The notes under the pieces are model-generated. The model was not told the origin of the DNA. It saw nothing but the letters and a program-made list of their open reading frames with translations, and made no database searches. Both the position numbers and the translations under genes were made by a program. Positions 1-7,665 of a DNA stretch of 19,906 bases are shown in pieces (positions within the stretch are counted from its first letter, which is position 1; each line of letters starts with the position of its first letter). Location: positions 1 through 19,906 of the forward strand of contig JAGKWS010000077.1 in the NCBI GenBank assembly GCA_021151685.1. The letters run 5' to 3'. Source of the stretch: Chitinophagaceae bacterium. Lineage in GTDB: Bacteria > Bacteroidota > Bacteroidia > Chitinophagales > Chitinophagaceae.

Positions 1-1238
1 TTGAGGACGATTTGATGGATGGCATAGATGCCATGGGCTACGAAACCGCTACCCCGGTACAAGAACAGGTAATACCCCTGGTGATAGAGGGCCGAGATAT
101 AATAGCCGCCGCACAAACCGGCACCGGAAAAACAGCCGCATTTCTGTTGCCGGTATTGCACAAACTACTCTCCGAGCCGCACCAACACAATTCGGTAAAC
201 GCATTGATAATAGTGCCCACACGCGAGCTGGCCATGCAGATAGAGCAAGCACTGGAGGGCATAGCCTACTACACTACCATTAGTTTTATATCGGTATACG
301 GGGGAACGGGGGGCGCACTGTTTGCTACAGAGCGCAAAGCACTGGAAACAGGGGTAGACATAGTGATATGTACACCAGGCCGCATGATATCGCACCTGAA
401 CATGGGCTATGTGAAACTGGGCGGACTACGCTACCTGGTGCTGGACGAGGCCGACCGTATGCTGGATATGGGCTTTTACGAGGATATTGTAAAAATTATA
501 TCGTACATGCCGGCAAAACGGCAAAACCTCATGTTCTCGGCCACAATGCCAGCTGCCATACGCAAACTGGCCAATACAATACTCACCAACCCGGCCGAAA
601 TAAACATTGCCATATCCAAGCCGCCCGAGCAGATAGTGCAGGGGGCATGGCTGGTGTACGAGCCGCAAAAGGCACCACTCATCAGGCAGGTATTGCAGGA
701 AAAAGACCTGACCAGCGTAATAATATTTTGCAGTAGCAAGCTGAGCGTGAAGAAGCTGTACGAAGAGCTGAAACGCGCCAAACTACCGGTGGGGGTCATA
801 CACTCCGATCTGGAACAGCAACAACGCGAGCAGGTATTGTTGGACTTCAAAAGCCATAAACTGAAAATACTGGTGGCTACCGACATACTGAGCCGCGGTA
901 TAGATATAGAAGACATAGAGCTGGTAATAAACTACGATGTGCCGCACGATGGCGAAGACTATGTGCACCGCATAGGCCGTACGGCCCGGGCCGCCAGCAA
1001 GGGTACCGCCTACACATTTATTACCGAGAAAGAATATCACAAGTTTCAGCGGATAGAAAAGCTGCTGGACCGTGTGATAGAGAAACTACCGGTGCCTGCC
1101 GAGCTGGGCCCGGCCCCAGACATAACCACCATCAGCCAAGCGGCCCGCCCCAAGAAAAAACGCTACAAAGGCAAGAGCAAAAGCGGCGGTGGCAATAAAA
1201 GCAACGGTGGCGGCAACAACAGCCGCAAACAATCATAA
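1..1238 (+). CDS. DEAD-box ATP-dependent RNA helicase (RhlE-like), 5' end outside the window
   Basis: ATP-dependent RNA helicase that would unwind RNA duplexes in the cytoplasm (ribosome assembly or mRNA turnover). Counting from the TTG at 12, the motifs run in order: Q motif (TATPVQ, 13-18), motif I AQTGTGKT (34-41), PTRELA (69-74), TPGR (121-124), DEAD (145-148), SAT (176-178), then the second RecA domain with RGIDIEDIELVINYDVP and YVHRIGRTARA. The tail is basic and Gly/Asn-rich (RPKKKRYKGK...), as in RhlE-type RNA-binding extensions. The frame stays open to base 3 (E-D-D-L before the first Met), and the family has a short FxD-type lead-in before the Q motif. The real start is therefore probably a few codons upstream of the window, and the ATG at 15 is internal. 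Nearly all isoleucines are ATA. A strong terminator begins at the stop codon. The family is certain; the subfamily is less so. Confidence 0.95.
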   Translation, partial: EDDLMDGIDAMGYETATPVQEQVIPLVIEGRDIIAAAQTGTGKTAAFLLPVLHKLLSEPHQHNSVNALIIVPTRELAMQIEQALEGIAYYTTISFISVYGGTGGALFATERKALETGVDIVICTPGRMISHLNMGYVKLGGLRYLVLDEADRMLDMGFYEDIVKIISYMPAKRQNLMFSATMPAAIRKLANTILTNPAEINIAISKPPEQIVQGAWLVYEPQKAPLIRQVLQEKDLTSVIIFCSSKLSVKKLYEELKRAKLPVGVIHSDLEQQQREQVLLDFKSHKLKILVATDILSRGIDIEDIELVINYDVPHDGEDYVHRIGRTARAASKGTAYTFITEKEYHKFQRIEKLLDRVIEKLPVPAELGPAPDITTISQAARPKKKRYKGKSKSGGGNKSNGGGNNSRKQS

Positions 1239-1279
1239 AGAACGAACGCGCATCTATAGGGTGCGCGTTCGTTCTTTTT
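1237..1279 (+). terminator. Rho-independent terminator after the helicase
   Basis: A perfect 16-bp stem (1237-1252 pairing with 1262-1277) with a 9-base loop. The descending arm runs into a T tract to 1279. The ascending arm overlaps the TAA stop of the helicase, so the transcript would end right at the gene. Confidence 0.9.
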
Positions 1280-1360
1280 ATGGCATTCCACATTTTTTAA
1301 GGGCAGGTTTGTATCTGGGTTTCCTTTACTTAGTTTCATGTATGCAAAAAAATATATCCA

Positions 1361-2026
1361 ATGTTACGTATTGTTTCTATCCTGTCCTTCCTACTCCTCT
1401 CTGTTACCGGGTTGGCACAAACCTCCGAAACTCGCTATTACAAAGACGAGTTCCTGCGAAAAGAAGTGCCCGCCAATAGGGCTGGTTACTCACAAACCGT
1501 TAGATATGACACCGATGGCACGACCTCAACCGATGGTAAAAATTTGATAACAAGGAAAATCATTAGTAGCGAAACCTACAAAGGCAATGAGCCGACAGGC
1601 ATATGGATGTACAGAACCGTACATGGAATGGATAGCTTAGACTATAGTTTCCCACTCGTTTATTCCGACAAGATTTGTATAGATACCATTGCTGGCCTAA
1701 AAGACTATTTCAAAAACAATGACACCCTACATTATGTGGCTCCTAAGTTGGAAGGCGGCGACATCATGAATGTACTGATGAAGACCATTGTTTACCCTTC
1801 TGCAGCAAGAGAAGATAACATCACCGGCCGGGTAGTAGCCAATGTTACTATTACAACAGCCAACGGCAAAGTGGAAAATGTGGTAGTGACCAAAGGAACA
1901 CACAAATTGCTGGACAAAGAGACGGTAAGGGTTTTCAGAGAACTGAAATTTTTGAGTGGACCTACACTCAATGGCCAACCTGTAAGCGTATGTGTTGCCC
2001 TGCCGTTATCATTCGTGCTCGAGTAG
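1361..2026 (+). CDS. Secreted protein with C-terminal TonB domain
   Basis: A 221-residue protein of the Bacteroidota energy-transducer/TonB C-terminal family, here without the usual membrane anchor. Residues 1-19 form a cleavable signal peptide (hydrophobic core, then GLAQ). The middle (about 60-90) holds a MORN-like strand (ETYKGNEPTGIWMYR), often seen in Bacteroidota proteins with toxin- or TonB-like tails. Residues about 127-221 match TonB-C: APKLEGGDIMNVLMKTIVYP, AREDNITGRVVANVTI, then the VxVTKG/LDKETVRVFRELKF segment. It presumably sits in the periplasm. Without the N-terminal helix it probably does not transduce energy through ExbBD by itself. Isoleucine codons are mixed (about 3 ATA of 13), unlike the helicase before it. 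It appears to be a single-gene unit with its own terminator. Confidence 0.8.
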   Translation: MLRIVSILSFLLLSVTGLAQTSETRYYKDEFLRKEVPANRAGYSQTVRYDTDGTTSTDGKNLITRKIISSETYKGNEPTGIWMYRTVHGMDSLDYSFPLVYSDKICIDTIAGLKDYFKNNDTLHYVAPKLEGGDIMNVLMKTIVYPSAAREDNITGRVVANVTITTANGKVENVVVTKGTHKLLDKETVRVFRELKFLSGPTLNGQPVSVCVALPLSFVLE

Positions 2027-2080
2027 TATCACCTGTTGGCCGTGCCACTCATAAATGTTTGACGAAAAACACATCATACG

Positions 2081-2114
2081 GCACCGGCACCCACTGGGTT
2101 GGTCGGTGCTTTTT
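2081..2114 (+). terminator. Terminator after the TonB-C gene
   Basis: A 6-bp outer stem (2081-2086 with 2104-2109) and an inner 4-bp stem (ACCC 2089-2092 with GGGT 2096-2099), followed by TTTTT and a further T-rich stretch. It lies 55 bases past the TonB-C stop. The convergent lipoprotein ends at 2258. Nothing else was seen in 2027-2257. Confidence 0.7.
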
Positions 2115-2257
2115 GTTTTGTATTGTAACCCATTTTGGTTTGCAACCGGTATACATAAGCACAGTCCTTGCCAGCAAATAGAACATGCCTATTTCGCCAC
2201 AATTACTACAAAAAAGGGTTGAATCAGGAGACTGTAAGTATACCTCCAATGCTCCAA

Positions 2258-2800
2258 TCAATTCACCGCTTCAAAATGCATCTCGTAACGAATGTTGGTG
2301 AGGGTGTCTCCGTGAAAACTGAAATAGAATGTTTCGGCGGCATCTTCTCCCCATACCACTGCAAAATCTGCAAGAGCTTTCGATTTCAGTTTTGCATTGA
2401 GTGTCGATTTTATGCAGCCAATAGCCACATTTGTGTCCCAAACAATATTGCTGGTGTGTAGATTCATTTTCCACAGAAATGGACCGCTATTGGCTTTTGC
2501 ATAAATAATGGTATCCGTTTGGTGCGTGAAGTAGATTAGTGTGTCTGTTTCGGTATCATCGTCGAAGTTGATTTCTTTGGTGCCATGGTATGTTTTCTGA
2601 AAAGCAGACGTATTGGTAAGCGAATTGAGTGTGAGTACCGGAGAAGACCTAACCAATCTTGAAACAAATGCCTTATCGAAAAGTTCTGTTGTATCAGGCG
2701 TGACATCTCCCGTTTTCATAGTTCGTCGATCTTCGCACGAACACAGAAAGGAAATTGCACACAGTACGATTGCTGTTGCAAATAAATTCTTCCAATTCAT
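2258..2800 (-). CDS. Hypothetical lipoprotein
   Basis: A 180-residue protein starting at the ATG at 2800. That start places a hydrophobic signal segment (residues 5-19) directly before a lipobox-like LCSC with Cys22, which suggests export and lipid attachment by signal peptidase II. A longer in-frame start at 2839 exists but would put 13 polar residues ahead of the signal. The mature part is mixed alpha/beta in character, with several acidic and Thr-rich stretches (EINFDDDTETDTLIYF) and an aromatic pattern near the end (ETFYFSFHGDTLTNIRYEMHF). I do not recognise a family. It is convergent with the TonB-C gene and upstream of nothing obvious, so its role cannot be inferred from neighbours. The signal peptide is clear; the function is unknown. 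Confidence 0.7.
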   Translation of the reverse strand: MNWKNLFATAIVLCAISFLCSCEDRRTMKTGDVTPDTTELFDKAFVSRLVRSSPVLTLNSLTNTSAFQKTYHGTKEINFDDDTETDTLIYFTHQTDTIIYAKANSGPFLWKMNLHTSNIVWDTNVAIGCIKSTLNAKLKSKALADFAVVWGEDAAETFYFSFHGDTLTNIRYEMHFEAVN

Positions 2801-2889
2801 CAGGCATATTTTGGGTCCGGTAATATAACCATTTAGCAAAGCAGATAGTAAGAATCTATCTCCCCACGCCTTACAGCACCTTCACACTC

Positions 2890-4167
2890 CTACCTCCCCA
2901 ACGTATCTAAAAACTCATTGATAGCCCCATAGATATACTCCAGATCTTCGCTGCTGATGCAGTAGGGCGGCAATATGTATAGTATATGCCCCAATGGCCG
3001 TAGTAGTATGCCCCTATCCAGAAAGAAACGGTACATCACATCGCGTATAGAGCTGTGGTAGCTGGCGGTGCCGGCACTCAGCTCCATGGCCAGTATGGTA
3101 CCCGTTTGGCGTAGATCGGCTATGTGTGGGTTGCCGGCCAGCGTAGCCGCAAAGGCAGTATGGGCAGCTATTATGCGTTGGCGGTTAGCGGTACACTCGG
3201 CCGATTCGGTAAGGTCCAGACTGGCCAGTGCTGCCGCACAGGCCGTAGTATTGGCGGTAAACGAGTGCCCGTGATACAGCATGCGGGAGCGGTCATCGTC
3301 CAGAAACGCATCGAATATATGCTGTGCTGCGGCTGTAATACCCATGGGCATTACCCCACCGGTAAGCCCTTTGGAGAGGCACACCATATCGGGTCCGGTA
3401 GCAATCTGCCCCGATGCAAACAATGGCCCCGTGCGGCCAAAACCCGTCATTACCTCGTCTGAAATGATGAGCGCACCATCTCTGCGGCAGGCAGCAAACA
3501 TATCTTCCAACACGGCTGTGGTGTACATACGCATACCCGCCGACCCCTGTACCAATGGTTCCGCAATAAACGCAGCTACATCGCCCTGTGCCAGCAAGGC
3601 GTTCAGGGCAGTCATAGTCTCTTGCTCGCACCCCGGTGCAGGGAAGGGTATAAAAGATACATCGAACAGCAGATGCGCAAATGCATCGGTAAAAATGCTG
3701 CGCCCACTCACGGCCATGGCACCAAAAGTATCGCCATGGTAGGCCCCGTCTATAGCCACTATGCGGCGGCGACTCACACCCTTGTTGCCCCAGTACTGTA
3801 TGGCCATCTTTATGGCTACCTCTACGGCAGTAGAGCCATTATCTGAATAAAAGATACGGGCCATATTGCCAGGCAGCAACGGCAGCAACCGCTCGGCCAG
3901 TTGCACCGCAGGTTCGTGGGTAAAGCCCGCAAAAATGCAGTGTTCCAGCGTATTCAGCTGTTCCGACACGCGGGCCGCAATGTAGGGGTGTGCATGCCCG
4001 TGCAGGTTCACCCACCACGATGATATGGCATCTATATACCGGGTGCCGTCTTCGGCTATCAGGTAAGTGCCATTGCCAGACCGTATGCCTATAGCCTCCG
4101 GCCAAACCTTCATGGGTGTGTATGGATGCCAGATAACCCCGGCATCGCGCTGAGAGATGCTTGCCAT
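2890..4167 (-). CDS. bioA: Adenosylmethionine-8-amino-7-oxononanoate aminotransferase
   Basis: A PLP enzyme of biotin synthesis: it moves an amino group from S-adenosylmethionine to KAPA, giving DAPA, in the cytoplasm. With the ATG at 4167 it has 425 residues, normal for BioA. Visible signatures are WHPYTPMK near the N-terminus (14-20), SSWWVNLHGHAHP (49-61, with the BioA-type Trp pair), YSDNGSTAVEVAIKMA, AYHGDTFGAMAVSG, the Asp of SDEVMTGFGRTG (Asp237) and the PLP lysine in CLSKGLTGG (Lys266). A GTG two codons upstream (4173) is a possible alternative start. No other bio genes are in view, so the pathway is either scattered or continues elsewhere. A 34-codon ORF on the same strand ends 33 bases upstream. 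Confidence 0.96.
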   Translation of the reverse strand: MASISQRDAGVIWHPYTPMKVWPEAIGIRSGNGTYLIAEDGTRYIDAISSWWVNLHGHAHPYIAARVSEQLNTLEHCIFAGFTHEPAVQLAERLLPLLPGNMARIFYSDNGSTAVEVAIKMAIQYWGNKGVSRRRIVAIDGAYHGDTFGAMAVSGRSIFTDAFAHLLFDVSFIPFPAPGCEQETMTALNALLAQGDVAAFIAEPLVQGSAGMRMYTTAVLEDMFAACRRDGALIISDEVMTGFGRTGPLFASGQIATGPDMVCLSKGLTGGVMPMGITAAAQHIFDAFLDDDRSRMLYHGHSFTANTTACAAALASLDLTESAECTANRQRIIAAHTAFAATLAGNPHIADLRQTGTILAMELSAGTASYHSSIRDVMYRFFLDRGILLRPLGHILYILPPYCISSEDLEYIYGAINEFLDTLGR

Positions 4168-4200
4168 GGGCACAAAAATACGGGAATGCCCTATACCATA

Positions 4201-4305
4201 TCATTCTGCCCGAGGCATCCCATTAACGATCCTGAAGATGTAACGCACATTCTTGCTTTCCCCAATTAATTCTATCTCATCATCAGTATGTTGTCGTTTT
4301 CGCAT
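4201..4305 (-). CDS. Possible 34-residue ORF upstream of bioA
   Basis: An ATG at 4305 directly follows an in-frame TAA and opens a 34-codon frame ending in TGA at 4201. It lies 33 bases before the bioA start on the same strand. The product is charged (MRKRQHTDDEIELIGES..., then NVRYIFRIVNG). It could be a leader peptide, a tiny cotranscribed protein or chance. No family was recognised. Confidence 0.25.
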   Translation of the reverse strand: MRKRQHTDDEIELIGESKNVRYIFRIVNGMPRAE

Positions 4306-4433
4306 TTAATCTGAGGGCTACAAATTTTCTTTTTTACAAATGGAACTACTACACACCTCAGTGCAGCATATATGTTCGGTATGTTTTCTGCTGGTTACCA
4401 ATCAAACAGCCAACTTTTGTCCATTACGTTCAT

Positions 4434-5177
4434 TTCAATGATTTTATAGAAGAAAAAATTTGCCACAATGGAAACAAATTGAAACGCAGAACTGCTCATC
4501 ATGTGTCTACCAAAGGCAAGAAGGGTTTAATCCTTTTGACGGTATTTATGGATCTAGGTGTTATGCGATTGCCTGTTGCAAGGGCAAAACAGCAAAACAA
4601 AAAACTTCTGGCAAAAGGCACTGACAGAGATAGCCGGTCTGGTATTTTCCATAGACAACATAAAGGTGAAAAAGAAGAATTACAGATTAACTTTGTAATG
4701 GCAATCAAAAGCAATCGCAGGGTTGCAGGAAGTGCAGCAGAAAAAACATGTCAGTATCGAGTCGCAACAATCAGAACTGCAAACCGTGGCGGGGGCGGAA
4801 TCGAAGAGTCGAAACTTTCGCTGTAGCTTATCTCGAAAATCTTCAAATACAGAGATGATGCAATCGGTGAATAATAGACGGCATGTAGCGATTTGAATAT
4901 ACAGCATAAACATTTCGCTGCAATATATACAAACGGTGTAGAGCACAAGTATACTATAATCCATAAAACAATGCAAGTGTCGCCTATGCATGCGGTCAGA
5001 ATGTAATGCAGCTCCTTTGTGTTGTCTATTCTGGCCAATGTAAAGCTCGATGGATTAAATGTCAGATGCAACAAAAATCATATTGTTATGAAGGCCAAAA
5101 TCTATCTCGCTGCTTCAAGAGCGGCATATAAAGAACTTCAAATGTTATCTGCAAAATCTCGATATCAGGTCATTTAA
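4434..5177 (+). pseudogene. Decayed IS4/IS701-like DDE transposase
   Basis: Read in a single frame, the stretch matches a Bacteroidota IS4-superfamily (IS701-like) transposase in order. The matching pieces are: NDFIEEK (4437-4457, the place of the FDDTIxEK motif); STKGKKGLILLTVF (4506-4547, the HSKG...INLL block); LPVA (4569-4580); NFVMAIKSNRRVA (4689-4727); FKYRDDAIGE, then CSDL (4884-4895); IYTNGVEHKYTIIHK (from 4923), with the expected catalytic Glu codon at 4941; and the C-terminal LANVKL...KAKIYLAASRAAYKEL (from 5031). The frame is broken by stops at 4824, 4872, 4875 and 5004. About 30-50 residues between the LPVA block and the KSNR block appear deleted. Upstream of 4434 the frame stays open to about 4311 but the match is too weak to call. 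No terminal repeats were found. It is not functional. The family match is from memory of conserved motifs. Confidence 0.75.
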
Positions 5178-5256
5178 CAGCGCATTTCGCTACATAAGGC
5201 AAGTTCATGACGTACAAAAGCAAAAAATCTTAAACAGAGTCCAATAAAACACCATC

Positions 5257-6015
5257 ATGCAACAATACACGCCCGATGAGCGGTTGATGCCATATGTACG
5301 TTGCATTGCCATTTCTGAAAACGAAGTAGCAGCCACCTACAAGGTACTACCTGCTACTGGTTTGGTAATGGGGTTCCAATATAGCGGGCGGCTGGCTACT
5401 GTACAAGCGGGCAACACGCAGCCAATGGCTACGGCGGGCATTACCGGCATAGCCGATACTTACCATATCTTTCAGAACACGGTAGCTACGGGCAGTGTGC
5501 TGGTCTATTTTACCGAAACGGGCTTTGCCCATTTTTGCGAACAGCCGGTACACGAACTTTTCGGGCACAGTGTGGCGTTGGATGAACTGTTTGACAAACA
5601 GCAAGTACGCGAGACAGAAGAAAAACTGGGGTTGGCTGCTACCGCAGCACAGCGGGTACACATTGTAGAACGCCTGCTATTGGCCCAACTGAAATACATA
5701 GCTGCCGACAAAATGGTGGTGGCTGCCGTGCGGCTGATACACGAAAACAAGGGCAACATACGCATCAAAGAGCTGGCCGCACAACTACACATCAGCCAGA
5801 GCCCGCTGGAAAAACGATTCAGAAAAGTGGTGGGTGCCACACCCAAGAAATTTGCCTCTGTAGTACGCTTCAATGAGGTACTGGGTAGCCTTGCAGGCCC
5901 CAAATCGCTTACCGATATTTGCTACGAACATCACTTCTTCGATCAGGCACACTTCATCAAAGATTTTCAGCAATATACAGGCCATAGCCCCGAGGCTTTC
6001 AGAGGTCAATTGTAG
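5257..6015 (+). CDS. AraC-family transcriptional regulator
   Basis: A 252-residue regulator. Residues about 1-130 form a Bacteroidota-type sensing domain (YTPDERLMPYVRCIA, VLPATGLVMGFQYSG, then TGFAHFCEQPVHELFGHSVALDELF). The C-terminal 100 residues are the AraC DNA-binding domain: first helix-turn-helix IRIKELAAQLHISQSPLEKRFRK, then GATPKKFASVVRFNEVL, then the second helix-turn-helix LTDICYEHHFFDQAHFIKDFQQYTGHSPEAFR. The family signature is intact. The ATG at 5257 is the first good start, 80 bases after the dead transposase. The next gene downstream on the same strand encodes a DUF1398 protein, a plausible target or partner. The ligand is unknown. Confidence 0.92.
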   Translation: MQQYTPDERLMPYVRCIAISENEVAATYKVLPATGLVMGFQYSGRLATVQAGNTQPMATAGITGIADTYHIFQNTVATGSVLVYFTETGFAHFCEQPVHELFGHSVALDELFDKQQVRETEEKLGLAATAAQRVHIVERLLLAQLKYIAADKMVVAAVRLIHENKGNIRIKELAAQLHISQSPLEKRFRKVVGATPKKFASVVRFNEVLGSLAGPKSLTDICYEHHFFDQAHFIKDFQQYTGHSPEAFRGQL

Positions 6016-6158
6016 AAAAACGATTTTTTACAATCACACGCGTCATTGGGTTATGACCTTTGCATCAGCATAGCACCACTACCACTGTGCGCGCAGGCAG
6101 TACAATGGTTAGCGAATGTATGCACACTGTACATATTATCTGTAACTCAAAAAAACAC

Positions 6159-6554
6159 ATGACAATGTTTACCGCAGAACAAATAATGGCCGCCCATGCA
6201 CAGGTGAAATCGGGTGCCGACTTCCCCGCCTATATTCAGGCCATAAAGGACATGGGCGTTACCCACTACGAGGCCTATGTAACCGATGGCCACACCAACT
6301 ATCATGGTGGCAACAACCATACTGCTACCGTACCGGCAAAATATGTACCGGTGGCCATAGCAACACAGTACAATGCCAATGGCTTTGCTACTATATTAAG
6401 GGCACACCAGCAGGGCAAAACCGATTACAAAACCTTTATTGCCGATTGTGCTACGCTGGGCATAGAAAAATGGCAGGTATGTATCGATAAAATGACCTGT
6501 ACATACTACAATATTGCCGGCCAGCAGGTGCTGGAGGAAGCAATACCGCACTAA
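6159..6554 (+). CDS. DUF1398 family protein
   Basis: A small soluble protein of 131 residues matching DUF1398 along its length: MFTAEQIMAAHAQVKSGADFPAYIQAIKDMGVTHYEAYVTDGHTNYHG, then the HQQGKTDYKTF block and the closing EKWQVCIDKMTCTYYNIAGQQVLEE. The frame is open further upstream to a TTG at 6060, but the added residues (HSTTTTVRAG...) are not family-like. The ATG at 6159 (MTMFTAEQ) or the one at 6165 is the likely start. The function of the family is unknown. It follows the AraC regulator by 143 bases on the same strand, which suggests co-regulation rather than tight coupling. Confidence 0.88.
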   Translation: MTMFTAEQIMAAHAQVKSGADFPAYIQAIKDMGVTHYEAYVTDGHTNYHGGNNHTATVPAKYVPVAIATQYNANGFATILRAHQQGKTDYKTFIADCATLGIEKWQVCIDKMTCTYYNIAGQQVLEEAIPH

Positions 6555-6658
6555 AAGCGGGAAAGTAATGCAGATACAACGCAAGATTATTTACCGCCAT
6601 TCTTGTGCAAGAAAACCCAAACAGACACTAAGGAAGAATGTCACAATACAAAACAGGT

Positions 6659-6707
6659 GTACCGGTGCCCCGCTCAAAGGCTGCATGTGCAGGCAGGGTA
6701 CTGGTAC
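6659..6707 (-). terminator. Hairpin between convergent genes, likely terminator of the SGNH gene
   Basis: A 12-bp stem with two G-T pairs (6659-6670 with 6696-6707) lies 3 bases past the SGNH stop. A second small stem (CTGC/GCAG, 6681-6692) sits inside the loop. Read on the minus strand it is followed by a T-rich stretch (ACCTGTTTTGTATTG). There is no T tract on the plus strand, so it serves the minus-strand gene better than DUF1398. Confidence 0.5.
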
Positions 6708-6710
6708 CCC

Positions 6711-7658
6711 TTAGTGTATCAGCCTGCGTATATCTTGCGCCACCTGCTGCGATAGCAACTCGGCACCCAGCTTATTGAGGTGCTGACTGTTGTAGAAATA
6801 CTGCTGAGAAGAATCGAGATAGTTGCGGGTATAATCCAGCATGGGTATCTGGTGCAATGCCGCCACCTTGCTTACCTCCCCTTTTATGTAGTTCAGGTTG
6901 GTAATGTATTTTTCGGCTTTGTAGTAATATGGTGCGTACACAAATATCAGTTGAATGTGCCGGTCGTTACAGAACTGAATATAATCTTGCAATAGTTGCA
7001 AACTACTGTCTTCTATAGGCAGTGCATAGCCGCTGGGATGCAGTCGCACAAAGTCGTCGAATGAGGTATCCCAAGGTAACAGCTGCCCCTGAAACCCCCT
7101 TACCTTGGCACGAGCCATACCATGGCCTGCAAAACTCATGATGCCTTCTTTCAGCAGTACAAGCTGATTATTGTACTTGAACAAAGGAAAATATCGGTCG
7201 GCGGGCGATACATTGCTGTATTTTTCGGTATAGATGTGCCATACGTCGGCATCATTCAGCCACGGCAAAAACTGCTCATAATGCGGCAATTCCTTTGCCC
7301 GCACTACAGTGGTATTCAGGCTCACCTCTTGCACTATGTAGCGGGGGGCAGGGTTGTGTTTCAGATATATCTTCAACCGCTCAAACTGCAAATCGAGGCT
7401 GGTGCCATCCATACCCAGATTGTAAGATTGGGTACCGAGCACACTGTCTATAATGGTTGGCGAGAAATGCACCCATGCCCGCGACGAGCCCATAAATAAC
7501 ATATTGGCCTTGATGCGGCCACCAAATATGTCGCCCCACTCGCTGTAGAAGAAGTGCCCCGACTTTTTTAGCCCGGTATCTACCACCCACGACAAAGGCA
7601 GCAACAGAGCCAATGGTACTGCACAGAAAATAGCCAGCCTTATCAGAAATCGCTTCAT
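6711..7658 (-). CDS. SGNH-hydrolase-like partner of the MBOAT acyltransferase
   Basis: A 315-residue membrane-anchored protein: residues 5-27 form one hydrophobic N-terminal helix and the rest should be periplasmic. FMGSSR (55-60) matches block I of SGNH/DltD/AlgX-like acetyltransferases, with Ser59 as the expected nucleophile. The C-terminal block YFYNSQHLNKLGAEL carries His293. In relatives this reads DxxH, but here the Asp position is Asn290. The ATG at 7658 is chosen because it begins the signal anchor; the frame extends further upstream with unlikely sequence. The gene starts 7 bases after the MBOAT stop, so the two are an operon. It is probably the periplasmic half of an O-acetylation system that receives acyl groups exported by the MBOAT protein. 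The substrate is unknown. Confidence 0.8.
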   Translation of the reverse strand: MKRFLIRLAIFCAVPLALLLPLSWVVDTGLKKSGHFFYSEWGDIFGGRIKANMLFMGSSRAWVHFSPTIIDSVLGTQSYNLGMDGTSLDLQFERLKIYLKHNPAPRYIVQEVSLNTTVVRAKELPHYEQFLPWLNDADVWHIYTEKYSNVSPADRYFPLFKYNNQLVLLKEGIMSFAGHGMARAKVRGFQGQLLPWDTSFDDFVRLHPSGYALPIEDSSLQLLQDYIQFCNDRHIQLIFVYAPYYYKAEKYITNLNYIKGEVSKVAALHQIPMLDYTRNYLDSSQQYFYNSQHLNKLGAELLSQQVAQDIRRLIH

Positions 7659-7665
7659 ACACCCT

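Noticed and set aside
2843..2861. AGATAG/CTATCT hairpin downstream of bioA as a terminator
   Set aside because: The stem is only 6 bp, AT-rich, and has no T tract on the minus strand.
4751..5074. Minus-strand ORF of 107 codons
   Set aside because: It is antisense to the transposase remnant, whose plus-strand frame carries family motifs.
6060..6158. N-terminal extension of the DUF1398 gene from a TTG
   Set aside because: The 33 extra residues are low-complexity and absent from the family; the start at 6159 fits better.
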